Shown: positions 1-7,958, numbered from the stretch's first letter. The stretch: DNA of 64,000 bases from Enterobacter kobei (GCF_018323985.1 NZ_AP024590.1:2604001-2668000), one strand, 5' to 3'. Translations and numbers: made by a program. Notes: generated from the sequence alone by a model not told the origin.

Positions 1-1673
1 AATTCGTTGACATATTCAGCCTGAGAATCAGTGATATTCATAACCACTACCTGCACTGGCGCAAGCCAGGTTGGGAAGAAGCCCGCAAATTCTTCGGTCA
101 GGATGCCGATAAAGCGCTCCAGTGAACCGAGGATGGCGCGGTGAATCATCACCGGAACTTGTCGCTCGTTGTTTTCGCCAACATAAGAGGCGCTCAGACG
201 AGACGGCAAGGAGAAGTCCAGCTGTACAGTACCGCACTGCCATGCACGATCGAGGCAGTCATACAGTGTAAATTCAATTTTCGGACCGTAGAACGCGCCT
301 TCACCCAGTTGATACTCAAACGGGATGTTGTTCTCTTCCAGCGCGACTGCCAGATCCGCCTCAGCACGATCCCACATCTCGTCGCTACCGATACGTTTTT
401 CGGGACGAGTGGAGAGTTTGACGACGATTTTCTCGAAGCCAAAAGTGCTGTACATATCGTAGACCAAACGAATACAGGCATTCACTTCATCGCGCACCTG
501 CTCTTCTGTACAGAAGATATGGGCGTCATCCTGAGTGAATCCACGTACACGCATCAGTCCATGTAACGCGCCTGATGGCTCGTTACGGTGACAGCTGCCA
601 AATTCTGCCATACGCAGTGGCAGGTCACGGTAAGATTTTAGACCCTGATTGAAGATCTGCACGTGACCCGGGCAGTTCATCGGTTTGATGCAGTATTCAC
701 GGTTCTCAGAAGAGGTCGTAAACATGGCATCTTTATAGTTGTCCCAGTGGCCGGTTTTTTCCCACAGCACACGGTCCATCATGAACGGGCCTTTCACTTC
801 CTGATACTGGTACTCTTTCAGTTTAGAACGTACAAACGTTTCCAGTTCACGGAAAATAGTCCAGCCATCGTTGTGCCAGAATACCATACCTGGCGCTTCT
901 TCCTGCATATGATACAGGTCGAGCTGCTTACCGATTTTACGGTGATCGCGTTTTGCGGCCTCTTCCAGACGCTGCAAATAGGCGTTCAGCGCTTTTTTAT
1001 CTGCCCACGCGGTACCGTAGATACGCTGCAACATCTTATTGTTGCTGTCGCCACGCCAGTACGCGCCCGCGGTTTTCATCAGTTTGAAATGATGGCAGAA
1101 ACGCATGTTCGGCACGTGCGGACCGCGACACATGTCGACGTATTCCTGATGATGATACAAGCCAGGCTTGTCATCATGCGCAATGTTTTCATCGAGAATA
1201 GAGACTTTGTAGCTCTCGCCGCGGGATACGAAGGTTTCACGCGCTTCGTGCCAGCTGACTTTTTTCTTGATGACATCGTAGTTAGTTTCGGCGAGCTCAT
1301 GCATACGTTTTTCGAGCGCGTCGAGATCTTCCTGCGTCAGGGTATGGTCAAGGTCAATATCATAATAGAAACCATTATCGATAACCGGACCGATCGCCAT
1401 TTTGGTATTCGGCCACAGCTGCTTAATGGCATGCCCCAAAAGGTGCGCACAGGAGTGACGAATAATCTCCAGACCATCTTCATCTTTTGCGGTGATGATA
1501 GCCAACTGTGCATCGGTTTCTATAAGATCGGTTGCATCGACCAGCTCGCCATTAACACGTCCAGCGATACACGCTTTCGCGAGACCAGGACCGATATCCA
1601 GTGCGACATCTAATGGGCTTACTGCTTTATCGAAGTGACGTTGACTGCCGTCAGGAAGGGTAATAACTGGCAT
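1..1673 (-). CDS. thrS: Threonyl-tRNA synthetase, 3' end outside window
   Basis: Class II aminoacyl-tRNA synthetase that charges tRNA-Thr in the cytoplasm. About 557 codons are visible from ATG at 1673; the enteric protein is about 642 residues, so roughly 85 C-terminal residues (anticodon-binding domain) are missing. The N-terminal TGS domain (MPVITLPDG) is followed by the editing domain with the HxxxH motif (H73, H77, in HSCAHLLGHA) and the catalytic core with MNCPGHV, whose Cys is a zinc ligand. The start is supported by AAGGA upstream and by the operator hairpin at 1695-1715. In E. coli infC, rplT and pheST lie downstream, beyond this window. Confidence 0.97.
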   Translation of the reverse strand, partial: MPVITLPDGSQRHFDKAVSPLDVALDIGPGLAKACIAGRVNGELVDATDLIETDAQLAIITAKDEDGLEIIRHSCAHLLGHAIKQLWPNTKMAIGPVIDNGFYYDIDLDHTLTQEDLDALEKRMHELAETNYDVIKKKVSWHEARETFVSRGESYKVSILDENIAHDDKPGLYHHQEYVDMCRGPHVPNMRFCHHFKLMKTAGAYWRGDSNNKMLQRIYGTAWADKKALNAYLQRLEEAAKRDHRKIGKQLDLYHMQEEAPGMVFWHNDGWTIFRELETFVRSKLKEYQYQEVKGPFMMDRVLWEKTGHWDNYKDAMFTTSSENREYCIKPMNCPGHVQIFNQGLKSYRDLPLRMAEFGSCHRNEPSGALHGLMRVRGFTQDDAHIFCTEEQVRDEVNACIRLVYDMYSTFGFEKIVVKLSTRPEKRIGSDEMWDRAEADLAVALEENNIPFEYQLGEGAFYGPKIEFTLYDCLDRAWQCGTVQLDFSLPSRLSASYVGENNERQVPVMIHRAILGSLERFIGILTEEFAGFFPTWLAPVQVVVMNITDSQAEYVNE

Positions 1674-1694
1674 TTTATATCCTTATTTGCAGTG

Positions 1695-1715
1695 GTGACC
1701 CACACGAAAGATCAC
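1695..1715 (-). promoter_or_regulatory. thrS translational operator, anticodon-arm mimic
   Basis: On the thrS mRNA strand the sequence GTGATC, a 9-nt loop containing CGT, then GGGTCAC forms a short hairpin just upstream of the AAGGA ribosome binding site. In E. coli, ThrRS represses its own translation by binding a leader hairpin that mimics the tRNA-Thr anticodon arm, with a CGU loop; this element has the same position, stem and loop triplet. Assignment is by memory of the E. coli leader. The rest of the leader (to about 1860) also looks structured and A/U-rich but was not folded. Confidence 0.7.
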
Positions 1716-1887
1716 ATACAAAACTATTTTCTAATAATTATCAGCAACATAGATAAGGTTTTCCGCTTCACTCTGCGGAATGTGTGCGCATTCTTAAATG
1801 CCGCACCCTTACCCTCTGCGGATAAGCTCCCCTCAGATACTACACGTCTAAGCCGTTGGTTAAAAGGCTCTTCGGGGGAAATGCAGG

Positions 1888-2103
1888 TCAGGCAGAGTTC
1901 GACAGCGCTTTAATTACCGCTTCCATGGCAACTTTGGTCAGTTCAGAACGCACGATGCGCTGGTTCGCCAGTGAGGTACGCAGTACGCCGGCAATAACAA
2001 TATGCTTTGGCTCCTGACCCAGATCGCGCATCTCCAGCACGACTTTACCGACCACCCGGCACATCTCCTGGTATAACTCATCGTCTTTCGCCTGATTCCC
2101 CAC
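1888..2103 (-). CDS. fumD: Fumarase D-type small protein
   Basis: A 71-residue acidic and basic helical protein. The stretch CRVVGKVVLEMRDLGQEPKH and the following IVIAGVLRT match E. coli FumD (YdhZ), a 69-residue protein with reported fumarase activity unrelated to FumA, FumB or FumC. I use the GTG start at 2103 because the E. coli protein begins at the equivalent Met-Gly-Asn and AGGGG lies 5 nt upstream; an ATG at 2109 (two residues longer) sits only 3 nt from AGGGG. In E. coli the gene is near pykF, so its place directly upstream of thrS is a difference. The gene ends about 215 bp before thrS starts. Confidence 0.8.
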   Translation of the reverse strand: MGNQAKDDELYQEMCRVVGKVVLEMRDLGQEPKHIVIAGVLRTSLANQRIVRSELTKVAMEAVIKALSNSA

Positions 2104-2407
2104 ATTCACCCCTGTTTATTGTTATTAATCTTCGGCTGTAGCTCAACGAAAAACCGCAGTGCCGTCAAGCAAAGAGTTTTTCTGGTCTGCGGTTAAGCAC
2201 TATTCATTCATCACGCTAATGTAAATCTGCACTTTACAATAGCCTGTCTGAGGCCGCCTAAGTGCATGGTATGTCGAAATATTCGTCTTTATGAGTATCA
2301 AAGCGCCCATTGTTTGCGGTGCGCCAGCAATGATTTGCATTAAAGTCAGCGCGGATTTTGCCGATGACCTGGTTATCCGGGGCCACGAGAATCGTTAAGA
2401 AAAGCAA
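2104..2407. other. Intergenic region between divergent fumD and flagellin gene
   Basis: About 300 bp with no supported gene. The left part holds a long-loop inverted repeat (AACCGCAG at 2152-2159 with CTGCGGTT at 2187-2194); on the fumD strand the 3' arm runs into TTTTCG, so it could act as a leader terminator or attenuator for fumD. The right part carries the sigma-28 promoter of the flagellin gene at 2341-2367. No other clear promoter or operator was seen. Confidence 0.5.
2341..2367 (+). promoter_or_regulatory. Sigma-28 (FliA) flagellar class 3 promoter
   Basis: TAAAGTCA at 2341-2348, an 11-nt spacer, then GCCGATGA at 2360-2367. The consensus for enteric sigma-28 promoters is TAAAGTTT-N11-GCCGATAA, so the -35 element matches 6 of 8 and the -10 element 7 of 8 with exact spacing. 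The flagellin start codon follows 41 nt after the -10 element, giving a leader of about 33 nt. Confidence 0.8.
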
Positions 2408-3859
2408 ATGCAAGCACTCAACTATAATGCGATTGCCGGCCTGAATCTGGTGGCGAGACAAAACACTACCTCGCTCCTGTCGCAGTCCATTGCCAGGCTT
2501 TCATCAGGGTTAAGGATCAATTCAGCAATGGATGATGCAGCCGGGCTTGCGATCGCTAACAGAATGCGGTCAAACATCAATGCAGACTCGGTGATCTCCC
2601 GAGGGCTGGATGATGCGACAAGCCTCGCACAAACGGCGGAAGGCAGCCTGAGCACGATAGCGGGCCTGCTAATTCGCGCCAAAAGTCTGGCGATCCAGTC
2701 GGTCAATGACACGCTGGCGGAGAGCGATCGCGCCAGTATTCAGAATGAATACGCCAGTATCCTGGCGGGAATTAACGATCTGTCTGCGCAAACGGAGATC
2801 TTCGGCAAGTATCCGCTGGCAACCGCCAATCCGGAGCTGCCCCCTGCCCTGATTGGCGATATTGCGCCGATAAGCAGCAAGTTTCCCGTTGCCGGAACCA
2901 ATTACACCTTTAGCTCTGGCGTGGTGCCCCTGGCCTATTTACCCGCTGGTTCCACCAATATCACGCTGACCATCGACTCCCTGGGTCTGGATGATGACAT
3001 CCAGCTGTTTACCCGCGACGGTAAGCACCTAGCAGGCACGCCCTTCACCGGGCCGGATCCGGACTATACCTGGAAGAGTCGCGGTATTACCGATGCCGCG
3101 AAAGCCGATAGCAAACTGCTGACTGCGGCGAACGGTTTTCAGAGCGGCGCTACTTATGACGACAGCCAGCTTATTGAAGGTGGCGCGGCGTGGAACCTTA
3201 ACGGCAGCGAGACGCTGAATTATAACGGCATGACCATCTCCTACAGCGGCGATGGCGATCGTTATGAAGATCGCGGTATCGGTGCCTATAACGACGGTGC
3301 CAATGGCAGCAACCGTCTTGAGCGCCTGAAGATTGATAACGTCAGTGAAGATTTGATTGTAGTGATCGTCGGCAGCGGCTCTTTTACCAGCAATCTCACC
3401 TGGGGCGCGCTGCCCGCACCGACCATAACCCCCGCCACGCCCCCCAAAAAGAGCGGCCCAACAGAAGTGATCACCAGCGCCAATTTTGGCGATGATATTC
3501 AGGCGATGACCATGACCGCCACGCCTGCTGATACCAAAACGTTGGGCATCCGCGACACCAGCTTAAGTTCAGAACCGTCTTCCCGTTCCGCCATGGGCGC
3601 ACTGGATAGCGCGCTGGAAAAAGTCAGTGGTTATCGTGCTCAGTACGGGGCATGGATGAATCGCTTTGATTCCGCAAAATCAGTGTTGTCACAGCAGACG
3701 CTCTCCACCCGCACGGCACAAAGCCGGATCATGGATGCGGATTACGCGCTGGAAACCAGTAAGCAAATAAAAGCGCAGATTTTACAGGAGAGTCAGAACG
3801 CGGTACTGAAGATTGCCAATCAGCTACCTGAGAATTTACTGACCTTATTACGTGCATAA
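2408..3859 (+). CDS. Solitary flagellin with atypical central domain
   Basis: Secreted filament-type protein of 483 residues. The N-terminal flagellin D0/D1 region (about 1-135) has the hallmark SIARLSSGLRINSAMDDAAG and ends near LSAQTEIFGKYPLA; the C-terminal D1/D0 region (about 395-483) ends ADYALETSKQIKAQILQES followed by NQLPENLLTLLRA. There is no cleaved signal peptide, as expected for export through the flagellar type III system. The middle (about 150-345) does not look like ordinary FliC D2/D3: it has repeated Gly/Asp/Asn-rich beta-strand patterns (ITLTIDSLGLDDDIQLFTRD) and a proline-rich linker at about 335-352. The ribosome binding site is weak (AAGAAAAG). No other flagellar gene is nearby. 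It could be an accessory or minor flagellin; the function is inferred. Confidence 0.9.
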   Translation: MQALNYNAIAGLNLVARQNTTSLLSQSIARLSSGLRINSAMDDAAGLAIANRMRSNINADSVISRGLDDATSLAQTAEGSLSTIAGLLIRAKSLAIQSVNDTLAESDRASIQNEYASILAGINDLSAQTEIFGKYPLATANPELPPALIGDIAPISSKFPVAGTNYTFSSGVVPLAYLPAGSTNITLTIDSLGLDDDIQLFTRDGKHLAGTPFTGPDPDYTWKSRGITDAAKADSKLLTAANGFQSGATYDDSQLIEGGAAWNLNGSETLNYNGMTISYSGDGDRYEDRGIGAYNDGANGSNRLERLKIDNVSEDLIVVIVGSGSFTSNLTWGALPAPTITPATPPKKSGPTEVITSANFGDDIQAMTMTATPADTKTLGIRDTSLSSEPSSRSAMGALDSALEKVSGYRAQYGAWMNRFDSAKSVLSQQTLSTRTAQSRIMDADYALETSKQIKAQILQESQNAVLKIANQLPENLLTLLRA

Positions 3860-3890
3860 AAAAACCGGTACAACGAAATCCGGTTTTTTT
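3860..3890 (+). terminator. Rho-independent terminator of the flagellin gene
   Basis: AAACCGG (3862-3868) pairs with CCGGTTT (3880-3886) and the T run extends to 3890, directly after the flagellin stop codon. The flagellin is therefore a single-gene transcription unit. Confidence 0.85.
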
Positions 3891-3943
3891 AACAGTAATA
3901 AGAGGATACTTACTGTCAGATATAAACGAAGGGCGAGAGTGGA

Positions 3944-4177
3944 TTAATACCACTCACCGGCTACCAGCGTTTCGACATTAAATGCATCATCGGCAGAACG
4001 GCCGGTAGATTGCGCCCCAGGCTGAATATTCGATCCCGCTTCGATGTCTTTTGCGTGGAGCGAGGCTGTGGGTTTGCTGGTATCACTGGCAGGGATATAG
4101 GCAGCGTCGGCGGCGAAAACGCCGAAGGACAGTGCGGAAAGCACGGCTGCTGCTGCGATAGTTTTAAATGTTTTCAT
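3944..4177 (-). CDS. Small exported protein of unknown function
   Basis: A 77-residue protein starting MKTFKTIAAAAVLSALSFG, a clear Sec signal peptide with probable cleavage after VFA (residue 22). The mature part is about 55 residues, hydrophilic, without cysteines, and ends NVETLVAGEWY. The signal peptide resembles those of the small periplasmic YhcN/BhsA (DUF1471) family, but the mature sequence does not show that family's core, so I do not assign it. I use the ATG at 4177; an in-frame extension upstream would add a non-signal-like N-terminus. It converges with the flagellin terminator. Confidence 0.65.
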   Translation of the reverse strand: MKTFKTIAAAAVLSALSFGVFAADAAYIPASDTSKPTASLHAKDIEAGSNIQPGAQSTGRSADDAFNVETLVAGEWY

Positions 4178-4340
4178 GATGGTTATTCTCTTTTTAACTT
4201 CATACCGTATGTCTTGTTGGGTATTAATCACCCATGGCAGTAAGTTTAGAGCTGGATCACACTTTTGGATAGTCGAATTATTTATCAAATCTTGTCAAAT
4301 AAATTGAATGTGTGTACGGATGCGCAATTAAGGAGAAATT

Positions 4341-4391
4341 ATGAAGGAACGCTATTTTCACTTTGCTAAAACATTATCTTGTTATTTCTAA
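4341..4391 (+). CDS. Possible 16-codon ORF with strong ribosome binding site
   Basis: ATG at 4341 lies 5 nt after AAGGAGA, close to an ideal Shine-Dalgarno, and opens MKERYFHFAKTLSCYF before TAA. Upstream, TTGTCA at about 4283 and TACGGA 17 nt further could form a weak sigma-70 promoter. Nothing in the peptide is recognised. It could be a real microprotein, a leader peptide with no gene behind it, or the remnant of a longer decayed gene; the genes on both sides run on the other strand. Confidence 0.3.
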   Translation: MKERYFHFAKTLSCYF

Positions 4392-4423
4392 CGCGAAATT
4401 CATTTATTATAAACAGATAAAGT

Positions 4424-4442
4424 GGGCCGAAAATTTCGGCCC
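4424..4442 (-). terminator. Hairpin downstream of ydiY
   Basis: GGGCCGAAA (4424-4432) and TTTCGGCCC (4434-4442) form a near-perfect palindrome immediately after the ydiY stop codon. On the ydiY strand it is followed by a modest U-rich stretch (ACTTTATC), so it is a plausible weak terminator. Confidence 0.55.
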
Positions 4443-4450
4443 AAAATCAA

Positions 4451-5209
4451 TTACATCTTATAACCTAACGACACTACCGTGCGACGATCGGTGTGCTCCG
4501 GCGCGGATTCCGGCGGCTCAGAGTTCCAGGTCACGTTATACGATACCTTTAACCCGAAGTGTTCGTTAATCGCCACGTTCAGTGCCGTTTCCGAGTTCAG
4601 CGTCGTATCATCGGCACCAAATACCGAGACACCCTGAGTGAACTTGGTGTTGTCGGTCATCTGCCAGGCATAAGTGCCTGACGCGTAACCCAGCGGCTGA
4701 GTTTTAGTGTCGCCGTCGGTGTACTCGTCGTAACGTACACCCGGACCGAATTCAAAACGCAGGCTGTGCACCGGGCCATTCAGGAACTGGCGACCATAAC
4801 CGGCGGTCGCTATATCACGCTGGCGATAACCGTTGTAACGGTCAGTCAACCAGCTGGCCTGGCCAAACAGGTAATCGGCGTCGGTCACGTTGTAGCGTGA
4901 ACGGCCACCAACAGCATATTTCTCAGAAGAACGCTCATCATTCGAAGAGGTGTTACTGGCGTTGCCCCACAGGGACCAGGCAGTGGTATTACCATACCAG
5001 GTCAGGGTGGTGTCAGCAGTCAGTGAGGAACTCTTGGTGTTACCTGACTGGGCCAGGTAACCTGCATTCAGATTACCTTCAAAGGGTTTCTGTGCAGTGG
5101 AGGGGTCATCCATGACAGTAAAAACGGTATCATCTGCGGCAGCATTCAGTGACGCGAGCACGCCTCCCGCAAGCATAACAACTGCGGGTACTGTCTTTAA
5201 AAGCTTCAT
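4451..5209 (-). CDS. ydiY: YdiY family outer-membrane-type beta protein
   Basis: A 252-residue DUF481 protein, the same length as E. coli YdiY. The N-terminus MKLLKTVPAVVMLAGGVLA is a signal peptide with cleavage near NAAA/DD. The mature sequence alternates polar and aromatic residues in the manner of beta strands (GNLNAGYLAQSGNTKSSS; FRFEFGPGVRYDEY-type segments) and ends VVSLGYKM, an outer-membrane barrel-like terminus. E. coli ydiY is reported as acid-inducible. It is divergent from pfkB across about 290 bp. Confidence 0.93.
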   Translation of the reverse strand: MKLLKTVPAVVMLAGGVLASLNAAADDTVFTVMDDPSTAQKPFEGNLNAGYLAQSGNTKSSSLTADTTLTWYGNTTAWSLWGNASNTSSNDERSSEKYAVGGRSRYNVTDADYLFGQASWLTDRYNGYRQRDIATAGYGRQFLNGPVHSLRFEFGPGVRYDEYTDGDTKTQPLGYASGTYAWQMTDNTKFTQGVSVFGADDTTLNSETALNVAINEHFGLKVSYNVTWNSEPPESAPEHTDRRTVVSLGYKM

Positions 5210-5501
5210 TTATAAAGAGTCCGTACAACAAAAAAAGAGACCATCACGGTCCCGGAAACTTACATCAGGATCAACGCGTAACCGTCCTGAGAAAGGTAAC
5301 AAATTATAAAAAGGCTCAATTAACATAGCAATGAATTCTTGTTTCGTTTTTTGAATAAGAGAGCTCTCAAACCAGCTTTAAATGTATATCGCCGTAAGAC
5401 AAATTTAATTCAACTTCATAATATAAATCATACCTTTATTTACGTTGCTATCTGCCGGAACGGTGCCAGACTTAAAAGATCCACGCTAAAAGGAGGTAAA
5501 G

Positions 5502-6434
5502 ATGGTTCGCATCTATACATTAACGCTCGCCCCGTCGCTGGACAGCGCGACGCTGACGCCGCAAATTTATCCCGAAGGTAAACTTCGCTGCACCGCCCCC
5601 GTATTTGAACCTGGCGGCGGCGGCATTAACGTTGCCCGCGCCATCATCTTTCTGGGTGGCCAGGCCACCGCCATCTTCCCGGCAGGCGGTGCCACCGGGG
5701 AGCATTTAACCGCCCTGCTGGCGGATGAAAACGTGCCGACGCAGTATGTTGAAACCCAGGACTGGACTCGCCAGAACCTGCATGTTCATGTGGAGGCCAG
5801 CGGCGAGCAGTACCGTTTTGTGATGCCCGGCGCGACCCTCAGCGCCGATGAATTCCGCAGGCTGGAAGAAAAAGTGCTGGCAATTGAGAGCGGTGCACTT
5901 CTGGTGCTAAGCGGCAGTCTGCCGCCCGGGGTGCAGATGGATGCCTGGGTGCAGCTCATCAAAGCCGCACAGCAGAAAGGGATCCGCTGCATTATCGACA
6001 GTTCCGGCGATGCCCTCAGCGCCGCGCTGGACATTGGCAATATTGAACTGGTGAAGCCGAACCAGAAAGAACTGAGCGCACTGGTTAACCGCCCACTTAC
6101 CCAGCCGGACGACGTGCGCAAGGCTGCACAAGAGCTGGTCAACAGCGGCAAAGTGCGTCGCGTGGTGGTCTCCCTCGGCCCGCAGGGCGCACTGGGTGTG
6201 GACGGCAGCGAGTGCGTGCATGTAGTACCGCCGCCGATGAAAAGCCAGAGTACGGTTGGTGCCGGTGACAGCATGGTGGGGGCGATGACGCTGAAGCTGG
6301 CGGAGGGCGCGTCCCTCGCCGAAATGGTGCGTTTTGGCGTTGCCGCAGGCAGCGCGGCCACCATCAATCAGGGCACACGTCTGTGTGCGCTGGAAGACAC
6401 GCAAAAAATCTACGATTATCTCAACCGTCACTAG
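5502..6434 (+). CDS. pfkB: 6-phosphofructokinase II
   Basis: Ribokinase (PfkB) family kinase that phosphorylates fructose 6-phosphate to fructose 1,6-bisphosphate in glycolysis; in E. coli it is the minor isozyme beside PfkA. The 310 residues show the family's first signature around GGGGINVARAIIFLGG (about 37-52) and the C-terminal signature TVGAGDSMVGAM, with the catalytic Asp in GAGD. AGGAGG precedes the ATG by 5 nt, a very strong ribosome binding site. A GC-rich hairpin follows the stop, so it is probably monocistronic. Confidence 0.97.
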   Translation: MVRIYTLTLAPSLDSATLTPQIYPEGKLRCTAPVFEPGGGGINVARAIIFLGGQATAIFPAGGATGEHLTALLADENVPTQYVETQDWTRQNLHVHVEASGEQYRFVMPGATLSADEFRRLEEKVLAIESGALLVLSGSLPPGVQMDAWVQLIKAAQQKGIRCIIDSSGDALSAALDIGNIELVKPNQKELSALVNRPLTQPDDVRKAAQELVNSGKVRRVVVSLGPQGALGVDGSECVHVVPPPMKSQSTVGAGDSMVGAMTLKLAEGASLAEMVRFGVAAGSAATINQGTRLCALEDTQKIYDYLNRH

Positions 6435-6442
6435 TTCTCACC

Positions 6443-6468
6443 TTCCCCCGTCGTTCCAGGCGGGGGAA
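6443..6468 (+). terminator. Hairpin downstream of pfkB
   Basis: TTCCCCCG (6443-6450) pairs with CGGGGGAA (6461-6468), 9 nt after the pfkB stop codon. There is little downstream T run, so terminator strength is uncertain. Confidence 0.55.
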
Positions 6469-6546
6469 ATCATACTCGCCAGGGGTCGCCAAATCTTCCA
6501 TGTCGACTATGCTAAAAAAACTTTCAGGATAACAATGAGGTGAACG

Positions 6547-6849
6547 ATGAGCACTGGTGACATCAACCGCTACGTGGTAACGGTTAAATTTCACGAAGAT
6601 GGCCTGAGTGAAATTAACGAGTTGAACAACCATTTTACCCGCGCCGGTTTTTTACTGACCCTTACCGATGACGATGGCAAAGTGCATGAATTAGGCACCA
6701 ATACCTTCGCGCTCATCAGCACTATGAGTGAAGAGGAGGTGAAAGCGCATGCCGCCGCACTGGCAGAAAGCGCGCTGGATAAGCAGCCGGAGATTATTGT
6801 GTCCCACTGGGAAGAGTGGCAAAGGGAGCAGCAACAAAACGAACAATAA
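6547..6849 (+). CDS. ydiZ: YdiZ family cytoplasmic protein
   Basis: A 100-residue acidic protein of unknown function. It opens MSTGDINRYVVTVKFHEDGL and continues through FTRAGFLLTLTDDDGKVHELGTN, which I recognise as E. coli YdiZ (96 residues). There is no signal peptide or membrane segment. AATGAGGTGAACG precedes the ATG, giving a usable Shine-Dalgarno (GAGGTG). It sits between pfkB and yniA as in E. coli. Confidence 0.88.
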   Translation: MSTGDINRYVVTVKFHEDGLSEINELNNHFTRAGFLLTLTDDDGKVHELGTNTFALISTMSEEEVKAHAAALAESALDKQPEIIVSHWEEWQREQQQNEQ

Positions 6850-6954
6850 GTGCCATTGCACACAGCAGGCGGCTCAGGTGTGCGTTAGTTCTTATTTTGT
6901 CCCGTATCAGTGCGCTAACCTTATGATCTGACAGAAAACATGGGGAGAGACATT

Positions 6955-7815
6955 ATGTGGCAAGCGATAAGTCGTCTGTTGAGTGAACCCTTTGGCGAAG
7001 GGGAAATCGAGTTCCGGCACGAGCTGCCCGGCGGTGAGATCCACGCGGCCTGGCATATGCGCTATGCAGGGCGCGATTTTTTTGTCAAATGCGACAGCCG
7101 CGAGTTGTTGCCCATCTTTACGGCGGAAGCCGACCAGCTTGAACTACTCTCCCGAAGTCAGACCGTCACGGTGCCGCACGTCTGGGCCGTAGGTGCCGAT
7201 CGCGATTACTGTTTTCTGGTGATGGATTATCTCCCCGCTCGTCCCCTTGATGCGCATAATGCTTTTTTGCTGGGACAACAGCTTGCCCGTCTGCACCAGT
7301 GGAGCGATCAGCCACAATTCGGCCTCGATTTTGATAACGATCTTTCCACTACCCCGCAGCCCAACGCCTGGCAGCGTCGCTGGTCGACGTTTTTTGCCGA
7401 GCAACGGATCGGCTGGCAACTGGAACTGGCCGCTGAGAAAGGGCTGGAGTTTGGCAACATCGACGCTATTGTGGAACATGTTAAGCAGCGTCTGGCATCG
7501 CATCAGCCGCAGGCAGCCCTGCTGCATGGCGATCTCTGGTCTGATAACTGCGCGCTGGGACCGGATGGCCCCTACATTTACGATCCTGCCTGCTACTGGG
7601 GCGATCGCGAATGCGATCTGGCGATGCTGCCGTTACACCCGGATCAGCCGCCGCAGATCTACGATGGCTATCAGTCGGTTTCGCCACTCCCCGCCGGATT
7701 CCTCGATCGCCAGCCGCTGTATCAGCTTTATACCCTGTTTAACCGTGCGATTTTATTTGGCGGGCCACATCTGGCAACGGCGCAAAAAGCGCTGGAGCGC
7801 GTGCTTGCAGTATGA
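6955..7815 (+). CDS. yniA: YniA fructosamine kinase-like protein
   Basis: A 286-residue protein of the fructosamine-3-kinase/aminoglycoside phosphotransferase fold, the same length as E. coli YniA. Family members phosphorylate ketosamines on glycated proteins or small molecules; the enteric substrate is not settled. The Brenner-type catalytic motif is LLHGDLWSDNCALG (catalytic Asp in HGDLW) and the metal-binding Asp is in YIYDPACYWGDRECDLAM. I chose ATG 6955 because GGGGAG lies 8 nt upstream and the E. coli protein begins identically (MWQAISRLLSE); an upstream in-frame start at 6940 would overlap that ribosome binding site. Confidence 0.93.
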   Translation: MWQAISRLLSEPFGEGEIEFRHELPGGEIHAAWHMRYAGRDFFVKCDSRELLPIFTAEADQLELLSRSQTVTVPHVWAVGADRDYCFLVMDYLPARPLDAHNAFLLGQQLARLHQWSDQPQFGLDFDNDLSTTPQPNAWQRRWSTFFAEQRIGWQLELAAEKGLEFGNIDAIVEHVKQRLASHQPQAALLHGDLWSDNCALGPDGPYIYDPACYWGDRECDLAMLPLHPDQPPQIYDGYQSVSPLPAGFLDRQPLYQLYTLFNRAILFGGPHLATAQKALERVLAV

Positions 7816-7830
7816 GGTATGAACGTTGAT

Positions 7831-7943
7831 ACCGGGTGGCGCTACGCTGACCCTACGGGTACCCGCCCTTTCATGCCCGGCGGCGCGATGCTTGCCGGGC
7901 CTACGCCGTAAGTAGGCCGGGTAAGCGGTAGCGCCACCCGGCA
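7831..7943. repeat. REP/BIME-type cluster
   Basis: Three palindromic units built on CCGGGTGGCGCTACGC, GCCCGGCGGCGCGATGCTTG and GGCCGGGTAAGCGGTAGCGC lie in alternating orientation between convergent yniA and yniB, the usual layout of enteric REP clusters that bound transcripts. Confidence 0.8.
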
Positions 7944-7958
7944 CAATGCCTGCAAGTG

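Noticed and set aside
663..1613. 316-codon open frame antisense to thrS
   Set aside because: It is a mirror frame of a highly codon-biased gene, with no family resemblance or ribosome binding site. The same applies to long antisense frames over chbF (16335-17381), sppA (38377-39741) and the GH31 gene (52062-53339).
2408..3859. Flagellinolysin (protease-bearing flagellin)
   Set aside because: No HExxH zinc-protease motif occurs in the central region.
5210..5501. yniD small membrane protein expected near ydiY
   Set aside because: No frame in the ydiY-pfkB or ydiY-flagellin gaps matches the E. coli YniD sequence as I remember it.
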